A stretch of DNA of 64,000 bases, from positions 186,001 through 250,000 of the forward strand of contig JAYKXP010000041.1 of the NCBI GenBank assembly GCA_037176845.1, read 5' to 3'. Under the pieces are notes generated by a model that was not told the DNA's origin, made no database searches, and saw nothing but the letters and a program-made list of their open reading frames with translations. Below, piece by piece: positions 45,171-54,917 of this stretch. Position numbers and translations under genes: made by a program. Every line of letters starts with the position of its first letter. The first letter of the stretch is position 1. This stretch comes from Paramarasmius palmivorus (Eukaryota; Basidiomycota; Agaricomycetes; Agaricales; Marasmiaceae).

Positions 45171-45861
45171 GTGGTAGTCTCGAGACCAGACGCTGCGAAC
45201 ACTTTGATGACAATCGATCAAAATGCTATGGTCGCCCCCTACACCAAGGAGCGACTAGAACGGAGACAAATATCGTTTGGCAGAGGTAGGTTTGTATGTG
45301 CAATAGGGTGCAGTGACTAGTACGTTGAATTCGGAATGAGTATTGCTCTGGGTCCTGAATTCTGTTTCGCTCGTGCTCTTGGATTAGAACAATATCTCCC
45401 GGGCTTGCAATGGCCTGGTATTGGCCAGGTCGAGGTAACCGTACTGCAGGCTTGAACGTTTTGAGAGCCAGGGGCCAATTCTAAGAGCTCGGCATTGGGG
45501 TTAGACAGTAGAATATAGTAACTCACCACCGTCCCGACGAAAAGGTTGAATGCTGGAACCCAACAGGCCCCATCTCTGAGTCAAGCTTCTCGAAATAAAA
45601 CAAGTATTAAGCTTAAGGTATCCAGGTATCCAGATTCTGGAGAGGGAACAGGCTGGATCATAGCTGTCATGCTTCAGAAAAGATTAAATGCGCCGGTATT
45701 GCCATACTTACCTCTGGATCTCTCATGCCTCCTTCTAGCCGAAAGATGATAGTAGGTCAGAGAAAACTTGATACCACCGACGACGGTGACACTGACTGGG
45801 CGTCAAGGACAGGAAGTGTAACCCGCCCGCATCTGGCAATGGCATCTTTCTTCCTCTCTTC

Positions 45862-46005
45862 CATCATCGTGCTTCAAAGTTCATCGCCGGACGGGATACG
45901 GCAGACCAACGTTCAAATCTCTCGCCCCAAACATGCCCAAGAGTATGAAGATGACCAGGAGAAAACGCAGATATCGACAAGAGAAAGTTTTTATAATGGA
46001 GCAAG
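45862..46005 (+). pseudogene. Solo exon-1 relic of the array family (first)
   Basis: It resembles the second relic at 48.45 kb (GAGTATGAAGATGACCAGGA, then GAGAAAACGCA, TGGAGCAAGGTC and CGCAGAGCTTGCC). No exon 2 follows and the frame is broken. The rest of 45171-46256 shows no other feature. Confidence 0.5.
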
Positions 46006-46256
46006 GTCCGTTCGTCGTATCACGCAGAGCTTGCCTGTATGAGCATGATTCTGAAGGACGAGTGGTTCCTGGCCATGTTCATGGGGGTTTGGTGTTTTCA
46101 AGTCTTGCTTGGGGAATGCGTAGGTACCATTTGAACCCGAATCGCATCATGCACAACTATTGGTGGCCCTTGACGAATGCTGATAATTATAAGACAAAGA
46201 AGAATAGTATTACCAGGCGTGGGACCAGCGTATCTTCTCTCTTTCTCTCCATCACC

Positions 46257-47011
46257 ATGACCCGACGCGACATGGCGGTCCAAACCGCTCCCCTGCACCC
46301 TGCTAAAGAACCCAATCTCCCTCAAGCATTCGAGGATGACCCAGAAGATGTCGCGCTGCAGCAAGAATCTTTACAACTGATTCGAGAGTGGAATAAGGTG
46401 CGAGCTATACACAACTCCTCTACGATTTTCTAACGATGCTTGTCTAGACCCTAAAGATGAGCATCATCAAGCAAAGCGGACCTTGGGAACTCAAAGACCT
46501 ACCAGTCCAGTATCGTCCGCCTATCCCTTCACTTCGTCGGTATCACACACCGCCCGTTTTCATCCTCGGCATACCCCTCACCGAAGAAGACATTCTCGAA
46601 ATCAGCAGGAGGTTGGGCAGATATGAAGAGTCTCTGACCAAAACGCGTGTCAGCCGATACAATTTCCTCCTTCGTATTGTTCTAGAACACGCAGCAGAAG
46701 TTTGCGAAATCAAGAAGTACATGCGAACAGTTGACTGGCGCGTGTATTACTGCAAGGAGAAAGACGCGGAAGCTTCCCTGTTTCTGTGTATCGCTCGCTC
46801 ATACGATCCTCGGGGATTCCGTGATCTTCGCGAATTGGCCAGGAGGTTCAATGGGGCGTTTCCGTACTTGAACAAGCAACCAATGTGGTACTTGGATGCT
46901 CTGGAGAACGATCTTGAAGAAGAAGACTGGAGCATCACAGACATTCCGGGTCTCTGTGAGTCTAACATCCCTGTTATATGATTCCAGATTCTCTAACACA
47001 TCGTTATAGGA
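46257..47011 (+). CDS. Tandem-array orphan, copy B (216 residues)
   Basis: Exons 46257-46397, 46448-46955 and 47010-47011. It has the full N terminus MTRRDMAVQTAPLHPAKE and the helix EDVALQQESLQLIREWNK closing exon 1. Intron 1 is 50 bases (GTGCGAGC...GTCTAG). Exon 2 begins TLKMSIIKQSGPWELKDLP and ends IPGL. The TGA is formed from T of exon 2 and GA of exon 3. This and copies C and D form the most similar subgroup (EVCEIKKYMRTVDW versus EVCEIEKYMRTVDW and EVCEIEKYMRTVEW). An upstream GCGTGGGACC resembles copies A and F. Confidence 0.85.
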
Positions 47012-47325
47012 TTTTATCTAATAGAGATATCTATTGTCGCTCAGGCTTTCGAAGTTCCTTTTCGTGCGGAATTCTCATTGTGTAACATTATTCATCCTTT
47101 ACAAAACATGCACCCACCATACATCTTGTATTTTTAGTATTACGGTTAACAGAGTATCCTTCATCTGACGTATCTCTCGTATGTTGAATTACCATACAAT
47201 CGTTTTCCACTGGTGGCCCAAGGACAAAGGGAAGCCGACAAAGGAATTTATGCTGTCGAGCGCCGATGTCTGCCTAGGCATAAAATGAGAGTCTCGCTCG
47301 TTTTTCCTCTCGTCCACCATGCACC

Positions 47326-48079
47326 ATGACCCGACGCGACATAGCTGTCCAGACAACTCTCGCAAGAGAACTTGACTCTGTTCAAGATTCTGAATATGAT
47401 CACGAAGACATTGTACGGCAAGAAAAGGCTTTAGAACTGATTCGAGAATGGAACAAGGTGCGAGCTATGCACAATGCTGCCGCATCTATGACCTTTTAAC
47501 GACGCTTGCCTAGACCCTAAAGATGAGCATCATCAAGCAAAGTGGACCTTGGGAACTCAAAGACCTACCTGCCCAGTATCGTCCGCCTATTCCCTCGCTT
47601 CGACATCATCACTCCCCACCATTTTTTATCTTTGGCATACCCCTCACCCCGGAAGAGATCTTTGAAATAAACCGACGATTGGGCACATATGAAGAGTCCC
47701 TCGGCATGAACTTTGTCAGTCAAAATCATTTCCTTCGCCGTGCTGTTCAGCAACGCGCAGAAGAGGTTTGCGAAATCGAAAAGTACATGCGAACAGTTGA
47801 CTGGCGGAAGTATTACTGCAAGGAAGAAGACGCAGAGGCCTCTCTGTTTTTGTGTATCGCTCGCTCGTATGATCCTCGGGGGTTCCGTGATCTTCGCGAA
47901 CTGGCTAGGAAGTTTGACGGAGCGTTTCCGTACTTGAACAAGCGACCAATGTGGTACTTGGATGCTCTGGAAAACGATCTTGAAGAGGAAGACTGGAGTA
48001 TAACGGGTATACCAGGTCTCTGTAAGTCCGAGTCGAACATCGCTGTAGGGCTGGAGCTTCCTCACACGTCCTTTTAGGA
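47326..48079 (+). CDS. Tandem-array orphan, copy C (213 residues)
   Basis: Exons 47326-47457, 47514-48021 and 48078-48079. The start is MTRRDIAVQTTLARELD. Exon 2 is 508 bases, with FIFGIPLTPEEIFEINRRLG, YYCKEEDAEASLFLCIARSY and PMWYLDALENDLEEEDWSI. The second intron (56 bases) splits the stop as T|GA. If it were retained, 18 unrelated residues would be added. It is separated from copy B by 315 bases in which I see no other feature. Confidence 0.85.
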
Positions 48080-48451
48080 ACTGCGCATTGAATTGCGAAA
48101 CATATAGCATTGGCTACTTCGAACGTTTTTGTCGTCGGCAATTCATATTGTGTACTTTAGTCACCCTTCATGGACCAATATGTTACGAGTTCGTATGCAT
48201 CCCGTTTGAATACCACACCCCAATCATACAAGAGTGCAGGAAATGGCCTTTGAGGCACAACCGTACGCGTCGCGTATATGTACAGAAACGATCAAAATCA
48301 CCAGTTCCTCTGTACCTCTTGCCTTGCCCTATTAGATTAAGGGTTGAATTAGGACAGAAATAACTTAACGAGATGCTACGCTGACAATTTGACTCGAGTG
48401 CAACACAAGGAAGCGTGGGAGTGCTTTGCATCTCTGCCATCATCATGAATC

Positions 48452-48589
48452 ATGGCCCGACGCGACACAGCAGTTCAGACGATTTCCTTCCTCATTGAAC
48501 AATCCAAACCAACCCAGGAGTACGAAGATGGCCAAGGAGAAAACGCAACGCAAATGAAGGCTTTGGAGACAGCTTGAAATGGAACAAGG
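48452..48589 (+). pseudogene. Solo exon-1 relic of the array family (second)
   Basis: MARRDTAVQTIS... follows the exon-1 pattern, keeps the TGGAACAAG|GTCTG exon end, but has an in-frame TGA and a one-base shift before it. Exon 2 is absent; copy D starts 215 bases later. The remaining sequence between copies C and D shows nothing else. Confidence 0.6.
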
Positions 48590-48803
48590 TCTGTTGCGCA
48601 GAGTTTGCCATGTCCATTGTAAGCGTTTGCTGAGACACTTGAGGTTATAGCCTGATGTACCATCACGATCATAGACTCCGATAGCCTAGACTATGTACCC
48701 GGCAGTGAAGTGGCCCTGTGGCAAGGATAAGTTCCAAAAAGAAAAGAAAAAACACCAAGGAGCGTGCGAATGTCGTCTCTTTTCTTCTCTCCTCTCTATC
48801 ACC

Positions 48804-49563
48804 ATGAACCAACGCAACATGGCGGTCCAGACTGTTCCCCAGCACCCTGTTAAAGAATACGATATCCCTCAAGCATTCGAGGATGACCCAGAAGACGTTG
48901 CACTGCAGCAAAAATCGCTACAACCGATTCGAGAGTGGAACAAGGTGCGAGCTGTACGCAATACGTCTACGACCTTCTAACGATGCTTGTCTAGACCCTA
49001 AAGATGAGCGTCATCAAGCAAAGCGGACCTTGGAAACTCAATGGCCTGCCTGCGCAATATCGTCCGCCTGTTCCTTCACTTCGTCGGTATCATACACCGC
49101 CCGTTTTCATCTTCGGCATACCACTCACCGAGGATGAAATCCTCGAAATCAATCGGCGGTTGGGCAGATATGAAGAATATCTGAACAAAACGCGTGTTAG
49201 TCGAAACCATTTCCTTCTCCGTGTTGTCCGAAAACACGCAGAAGAAGTTTGCGAAATCGAAAAGTACATGCGAACAGTTGAGTGGCGGAAGTATTACTCT
49301 AATGAGGAGAACGCAGAGGTTTCGCAATTCTTGTGTATCGCTCGCTCATACGACGCTCGGGGATTCCGTGACCTTCGCGAATTGGCCAGCAACTTCAATG
49401 GAGCGTTTCCATACCTGAACAAGCGGCCAATGTGGTACTTGGATGCTTCGGAGAACGACCTCGAAGAGGAAGACTGGAGCATAACTGACATTCCGGATCT
49501 CTGTGAGTGAAATATCGCTGCTATAGATTTATGTAAGCTCGTCTCTGACACGTCGTTGTAGAG
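48804..49563 (+). CDS. Tandem-array orphan, copy D (216 residues)
   Basis: Exons 48804-48944, 48995-49502 and 49562-49563. The start is MNQRNMAVQTVPQHPVKE, so MTRRD is altered. Exon 2 (508 bases) has ILEINRRLGRYEEYLNKTRV, RTVEWRKYYSNEENAEVSQF and PMWYLDASENDLEEEDWSI, and ends IPDL. The stop codon is TAG, split T|AG by a 59-base intron. It is closest to copy B in both exons, including the 47-codon exon 1. Confidence 0.85.
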
Positions 49564-49876
49564 GCTTTTTGACTACATGCATCTATCGTCGCTCAGGCTT
49601 TCAAAGTTCCTTTTGTCTGGAATTCCATAGTCATCCTTTACCAACCATGCATCTACCAAACACAACTTGTATTTTTATCGTTTACAGAGTATTTTCATCT
49701 TACGTGTCTGGGATTCCCTCGAAATATGAGTAACAAGGAAGATCATCTACCATGGGTTTTGCGCACATGTACACTTCTTGATGGTGGCCTATGCTACATA
49801 TACGACAAAGAAAATTGCCGGGCGGCATCAACACAGACTGGGGCCGGCCTCTCGTTCTTCTCTTCCATCATGCACT

Positions 49877-50646
49877 ATGACCCGACGCGACATGGCGGTC
49901 CAAACTGCTTTCTTACCTCCGGGTGAAGATCTAGCACATGCTCAAGAACATATGGGAAGCGTCGACGAGATTGTACGGCAAGAGCAGGCTCTAGGAATGA
50001 TTCGAGAATGGAACAAGGTACGAGCATTTTCACCGACGTTCTCTGCTAGTTCTGTACTCTGACACTTGTAACTAGACCCTCAGGATGAGCGTGATGAAGC
50101 GAAGTGGTCCCTGGGAGCTAGCTGATCTACCCATTCAATACCAGCCGCCCATTCCGTCACTTCAGCAGTACCACGCTCCGCCAGTTTTCATCTTCGGCGC
50201 CCCCTTCACGTATGACGAAATCGTCGACTTCACCAAGAAATTAGGGAGATACGAGGAAGTCCTGCACAAGAAGCGCGTTCACCAGAATCTATCTCCTTCG
50301 CGAAATCATTCGAAAACATGTCGAGGCGGTCTGTGAGCTGTCAAGGTTCGGCCGAGATGTAGAGTGGTGTGCTTATTACTCGAAGGAACAGGATGCACAC
50401 CTTCCTTTTTTCTTAACCATCGCACGTTCGTACGATGCCCGAGGCTTTTGTGATCTCCATGAGCTAGCCAAAAGGCTCGCTGAGTTGCTCTCGGACTTGA
50501 ATAAGCGTCCAATGTGGTACTTGGAGGCCATCCACAACGACCTTGACCGAGAAGACTGGAGGATCAAGGGTATACCCGGTCTTTGTGCGTCATTCATCGC
50601 TACTGCATACAGAACTTGGACTGTCCACTAACACGTCTTTATAGGA
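49877..50646 (+). pseudogene. Tandem-array copy E, frameshifted in exon 2
   Basis: Exon 1 49877-50017 (MTRRDMAVQTAFLPPGEDL) and the splice sites are intact. Exon 2 (50076-50584) is 509 bases instead of 508. The extra base lies at about 50288-50296, after KKRVHQN, and sends the frame into an early stop. The shifted frame then continues normally (VEWCAYYSKEQDAHLPFF, RSYDARGFCDLHELAK, PMWYLEAIHNDLDREDW). The split stop T|GA is preserved. Everything except one base is intact, so inactivation is recent or the base is a sequence error. Confidence 0.8.
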
Positions 50647-50890
50647 ACATTCTGAGCCATGAACATGTCGCTATTAACGTCGTACCTACCAGCCATGTCT
50701 TCGCGAATGCGTCTGTAATATAACACTCAGGCTGTACAGTAATCGTCACAGAATTAATACTTTAATTACATGCACTAGCATTGTTTATCCGACGCGTTCG
50801 ATACCTCAGCTTGCATGCTCATTGGCATTGCCACCGCTGATAGTCGGGCGTGGGACAAACGACTCTTTTCTTTTTCCTCCATCATGCACC

Positions 50891-51637
50891 ATGACCCGAC
50901 GCGATATGGGAGTTCAAACTACTCCTCTCAATTCTGCTAAGGCTTCTGACACACTCGAAGACGCTGAAGAAATTGTTCAGCAAGAGCAAGCTTTGAAACA
51001 GATTAGGAAATGGAACAAGGTGCGACTTGCTTCGTGTACGATATCTTCGCCGCCATGATAACGCGTATTCAGACCCTGAAGATGAGCAAAATCAAACGAA
51101 GTGGACCTTGGGAACTCGATGATCTACCTGTTCAGTATAGGCCACCTATTCCTTCACTTCGTCGGTACCATACCCCGCCATTTTTCATCTTCGGCATACC
51201 CTTCACCGAAGAGGACATTTTCGAAATCAACCGACAGCTGGGCAGATATGAGGAGTCTCTCAATAAGAGCCCGGTCAGCCAGAACTTTTTCCTTCGCGGT
51301 GTCGTTCAGCAACACGCAGAAGAGGCTTGTGAAACCGAAAAGTACAAGCGAACGGTTGACTGGCGTTTATATTATTCCAAGGACGAAGATACAGAGATGC
51401 CTCTTTTCCTCTGCGTTGCTCGCTCATACGATCCTGGGGGTTTCCGCAATCTACACAGGATAGCCAAGAAGCTCACCGAGGCATTTCCCTACTTGAACAA
51501 GCGTCCTATGTGGTATCTGGATGCCTTGGAGAATGATCTCGAAAAGGAGGACTGGAGGATCAAGGGTATCCCTGGTCTTTGTGAGTACTTGTCGCCGTTT
51601 ATGATCAGTTGGACTTGTCTGACACGTCGTTATAGGA
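50891..51637 (+). CDS. Tandem-array orphan, copy F (212 residues)
   Basis: Exons 50891-51019, 51073-51580 and 51636-51637. It starts MTRRDMGVQTTPLNSAKASD and has the shortest exon 1 (43 codons) of the copies that begin with the MTRRD Met. Exon 2 is 508 bases: FIFGIPFTEEDIFEINRQLG, EEACETEKYKRTVDWRLYYS, KDEDTEMPLFLCVARSYDPG and PMWYLDALENDLEKEDWRI, then KGIPGL. Intron 2 is 55 bases and forms the TGA. Retention would add a long tail, unlike the other copies. Confidence 0.85.
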
Positions 51638-52007
51638 GCTTTGACTATGTACATCTATCACCGCTTTCGACGTTACCAACTTATGTTCCCATTGTGTACC
51701 ATAGTCATCCTCCGCAATTTTTGCATCTACAAATCGTGTTTTGTATTTTTATGGTCAATATAAGGCTATCGTGACTAGGTATCTTTCACCCGACGTGTCT
51801 GGGACTTCTAGAGATAGCCAGAAAGATAATCTGTAACATGTACGCATACGTCGCTGCGAAGGTCACTTCCACCAAACCGTGGCTAGACTTATTATCAGAG
51901 GCTGCAAGTACTAGTAAACCGTGGCCTAAGTTGAAGGACAAATAAAAAGAATTGCCGGGCGGCATAAAACCAGAATCGTTCGTTCTTCCTTTCCTCCATC
52001 ATGCACC

Positions 52008-52751
52008 ATGACCCGACGCGACATAGCCGTCCAGACAACTTACACCGAAGAACCTGAATCTGCCCAAGACTCTGAGCAAGACTCCGAAGAGACTGCACGA
52101 CAAGAAAGGGCATTAGAGACGGTTTTAGAATGGAACGAGGTACGTGGTCATCGTCTCAAGTTTTCAGCGTTCTGACACGCGTATGAAGACCCTGTGGATG
52201 AGGATAATCAAAGAAAGCGGTCCTTGGGAGCCAAAAGACCTACCTATCCAATATCGTCCACCAATACCCTCACTTCGTCAGCACCACTCCCCGCCAGTTT
52301 TCATCTTTGGCATACCCTTAACCAGCGAAGAAATCATCGATATCACCAAGAATTTGGGTAGGTACGAGGAAGTTCTAAGAGAAGACCGTATCTACCAGAA
52401 CTTCTGTTGTCGCGAAATAATCCTCAAGCACGTCGAGGAAGGCTGCGAAATGTCCAGGTTTCGAAGGGCCGTGGACTGGCGCGTGTATTATTCGAAGGAG
52501 AAGGGTGATCAAGTACCTTTTTTTCTGTGTTTCGCCCGGTCATACGATCCTCGAGGTTTTCGCGATCTGCGTGAAATAGCTAGAAGAGCTACCGATGTTT
52601 TCCCCGAGTTGAACAAGCATCCGATGTGGTATCTGGATGCGATTCATAATGACTTGGAACGCGAGGACTGGAGAATTAAGGGTATACCTGGTCTTTGTAG
52701 GTTGCATTACTCTTTCTCTGGCTTTCGACTTTCTGATATCGCCTCGCAGGA
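52008..52751 (+). CDS. Tandem-array orphan, copy G (213 residues)
   Basis: Exons 52008-52139, 52189-52696 and 52750-52751. The start is MTRRDIAVQTTYTEEPESAQ, then an acidic helix to EWNE. Exon 2 (508 bases) has the sequence type of copies A and E: IIDITKNLGRYEEVLREDRI, GCEMSRFRRAVDWRVYYSKE, ARSYDPRGFRDLREIARRA and PMWYLDAIHNDLEREDWRI. The stop is T|GA across a 53-base intron. Together with copy A it marks the ends of the array, consistent with outward duplication of the B/C/D type between them. Confidence 0.85.
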
Positions 52752-52931
52752 CTTTCTAAGCCAAGGGAATCGTCGCTTTTGGCTAGAATCCACGTCATGT
52801 ACCAGACCTTGTCATCCTTTGCCAACCATGCTTTCGCAAAACCTATTCATTTTGGGAACCATTGCAGAGCACACGACAGGTAGCGTGTAGGTATACTTGA
52901 AACATAAATAAAAGGGAACACAACGCAGTCA

Positions 52932-53369
52932 TCAAAAAATCTTGTCCATAAACAATCCGTCCGAGTCTTCCGTCCTATCAGTCCTCGAAGAGAAGAGAAC
53001 ACTATAAAGAAACTCCTTCTGCGTAGCATTAAAACGCTTGCTATACGGATGAGTCTCGTCCGTAGGGGGTGTCTTTCTCTTTCGCCGCTGTGTTTGAGGT
53101 TGAGTAGACGACGACGGTGATGATGATGATGGTGGAGGCGAGGAGGTATGTGAGGTGCCTTTTCGTCGTATTGATGACGACGACGATGCGGTAGACGACG
53201 AAGGCCTTGCTCGTGCTCGTGGTAAAGGCATCCACGGTGGGATCTCTTGTACTGGCGGGTGCTCTGCTGGTTCGCCGAACTTGTAGGACATCAGCGATGC
53301 CTCGACAGAAGGGTCGTAGCGGTAGTGAGCCTTTCCGAAGAAGAATTCGTCGAGGTCGATCACTGGCAT
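52932..53369 (-). CDS. Serine-rich basic orphan, 145 residues
   Basis: A single exon. I choose the ATG at 53369 (MPVIDLDEFFFGKAHYRYD); an in-frame ATG at 53525 would add 52 Thr/Ser-rich residues without homology to the relic at 44.9 kb. A short folded-looking N terminus (LDEFFFGKAHYRYDPSVEAS) is followed by VQEIPPWMPLPRARARP and a run of serines. Next come a QRRKRKTPP cluster typical of nuclear localisation signals and HPYSKRFNATQKEFLYS. It converges tail-to-tail on array copy G. Likely nuclear, function unknown. Confidence 0.6.
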   Translation of the reverse strand: MPVIDLDEFFFGKAHYRYDPSVEASLMSYKFGEPAEHPPVQEIPPWMPLPRARARPSSSTASSSSSIRRKGTSHTSSPPPSSSSPSSSTQPQTQRRKRKTPPTDETHPYSKRFNATQKEFLYSVLFSSRTDRTEDSDGLFMDKIF

Positions 53370-54305
53370 GGTTGGTTGATTGTGTGGTTTGTAGTTGGAG
53401 GTAGAGGTAGTCGCTTTGATAGAGGTGGTTGTGAGAGTGTTCGTACGATGAATATAGTACGGATGAGAGACGAAGTTCTGGGTTGAATTCGGAGTTGAAG
53501 GGGTGTATTTAAACATTTTCTTCATCCCTTGGGTTTATGTTTCGCACAGAGTCGAGGAAGTAGAACATTTGTTGCAGTCAGAAGTATGTTTTGCAGTGAC
53601 GCAAGTATACGAGACTGGGACTGAGACTTTGAGGTGCAAGTGAATGTTTCAACTTTCTGGTGAGAGGTCGTGCTGTAGCGGGCACTTTTGAAGCTAGAAA
53701 CTGATTCCAATAACGCCAAAATGTCCACAAGTCGAATGGAAACGACGTAGATTCTTGGATTTCGTAGCCTATTTGAATCCAAGGTGAGTGTGAGTGGAAT
53801 CTTTGAAGAGTCTCACCACTGCACCGCCAAACGAGAATGTATGAGTCTGAGACCCAACCAAACTCAGACTACCCACTACACAAACCGAAACGAAACGAAG
53901 CGAAACCCTGGCTGTGAGTCTTCGTCGAATATCTGAATCATTTTGGGCTGCGCGGCTCACGGTCACCTGGGCGTATGTTGTCGAAAAAAGATACCTAAGT
54001 CCTCGAGACGAAGTTTCTCCGGGTATTGCTCTTGATGTGCTTGTAACTTGAAGCTTAGAAGTGGTAGAGCAGAGTTGGTTACAAGTTGGCAACATCCTGC
54101 GTGAAAGGCAAGTACGAAGAAAGTGTCGTGTGAAACGGAATCCGAATCTGATGCCCACTCTCGTATCAAGTCGCCGCAATCCAATAAGTCATAAACAGAA
54201 AGTATGTCATACAAATTGAGTGTTACAAAGAGTTACACAAATCCCGTAGTCGAAGAGTCCAGAATCAATGTCCACGAAAAAGAAAAGTCCAATCCTTCAG
54301 TACCT
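53370..54305. other. Intergenic stretch
   Basis: A minus frame at 53963-54211 is protein-like (YDLLDCGDLIREWASDSDSV) but has no ATG and no linked exon. Around 53760-53915 there is weak similarity to the dispersed repeat at 55.4 and 58.95 kb. Confidence 0.3.
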
Positions 54306-54917
54306 TTACAAAAGGCCGCCCAGGAGACCTTCCACGCCTCCTACAACTCCAGACAGCAGACCAGTGACAGTGCCAGTTGCTCCTCCCAAATTAGCTTGCT
54401 GGCAATTGCCTGCGTTCACGTTGATCACACCATCTACACCGCAAACCCAATTAGTACTCTTTCAAATAGACGATACGGTGAACGTACTCTGGTTGTTGTC
54501 GTTGCTGCAGCAGTAGACGTTTCCAGCGTTACTGGAAAAGAAGGAACATCAGTAATGCGGATGGCGCAGACAGATAGAAGGGGCATACCAAGTGTCACTT
54601 AACAAGCAGTTAGCTATTCCACCGTTGCAGCAGTAAGCTTTACCGCCGCTGCTGCAAACTGGACCGCTAGGAGGGGGAGGTGGAGGAGGTGGTGGTGGTG
54701 GAGGCGTGGTTGTGGGAGGTGGTGGAGGCGGCGTGGTAGTATGAGGTGGAGGCGGCGGAGGAGGTGTGGTAGTATGAGGCGGTGGTGGTGGTGGTGGTGG
54801 CGTAGTAGTGGGTGGTGGTGGTGGTGTGGGACAACCACACTGAGGAACCGGACCGGCCACAACGGCAACAGAAGAAAGCACAAGTGCGACGAAGACAGAA
54901 AGGACTTTGAACTGCAT
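54306..54917 (-). CDS. Secreted Pro-rich protein with hydrophobin-like Cys doublets, 161 residues
   Basis: Exons 54604-54917, 54488-54531 and 54306-54433; the first intron uses a GTTAAG donor. Residues 1-22 form a signal peptide (MQFKVLSVFVALVLSSVAVV). Then comes a block of about 50 residues of PPPPPP/TTT repeats. The C-terminal part has VCSSGGKAYCCN, NCFNAGNVYCCS and a final single Cys (NAGNC), i.e. C-x7-CC-x6-C-x7-CC-x15-C. It ends in a Gly/Val/Leu-rich tail (GLLSGVVGGVEGLLGGLL). The CC doublets, signal peptide and hydrophobic tail recall hydrophobins, but the spacing and the extensin-like block are not standard. Likely a cell-wall or surface protein. Confidence 0.65.

Noticed and set aside
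48690..48780. Possible extra array copy before copy D
   Set aside because: The open frame upstream of the copy D ATG has no family sequence; it is leader only.
53963..54214. Minus ORF of 83 codons (YDLLDCGDLIREW...)
   Set aside because: No ATG, no linked exon, overlaps possible repeat sequence.
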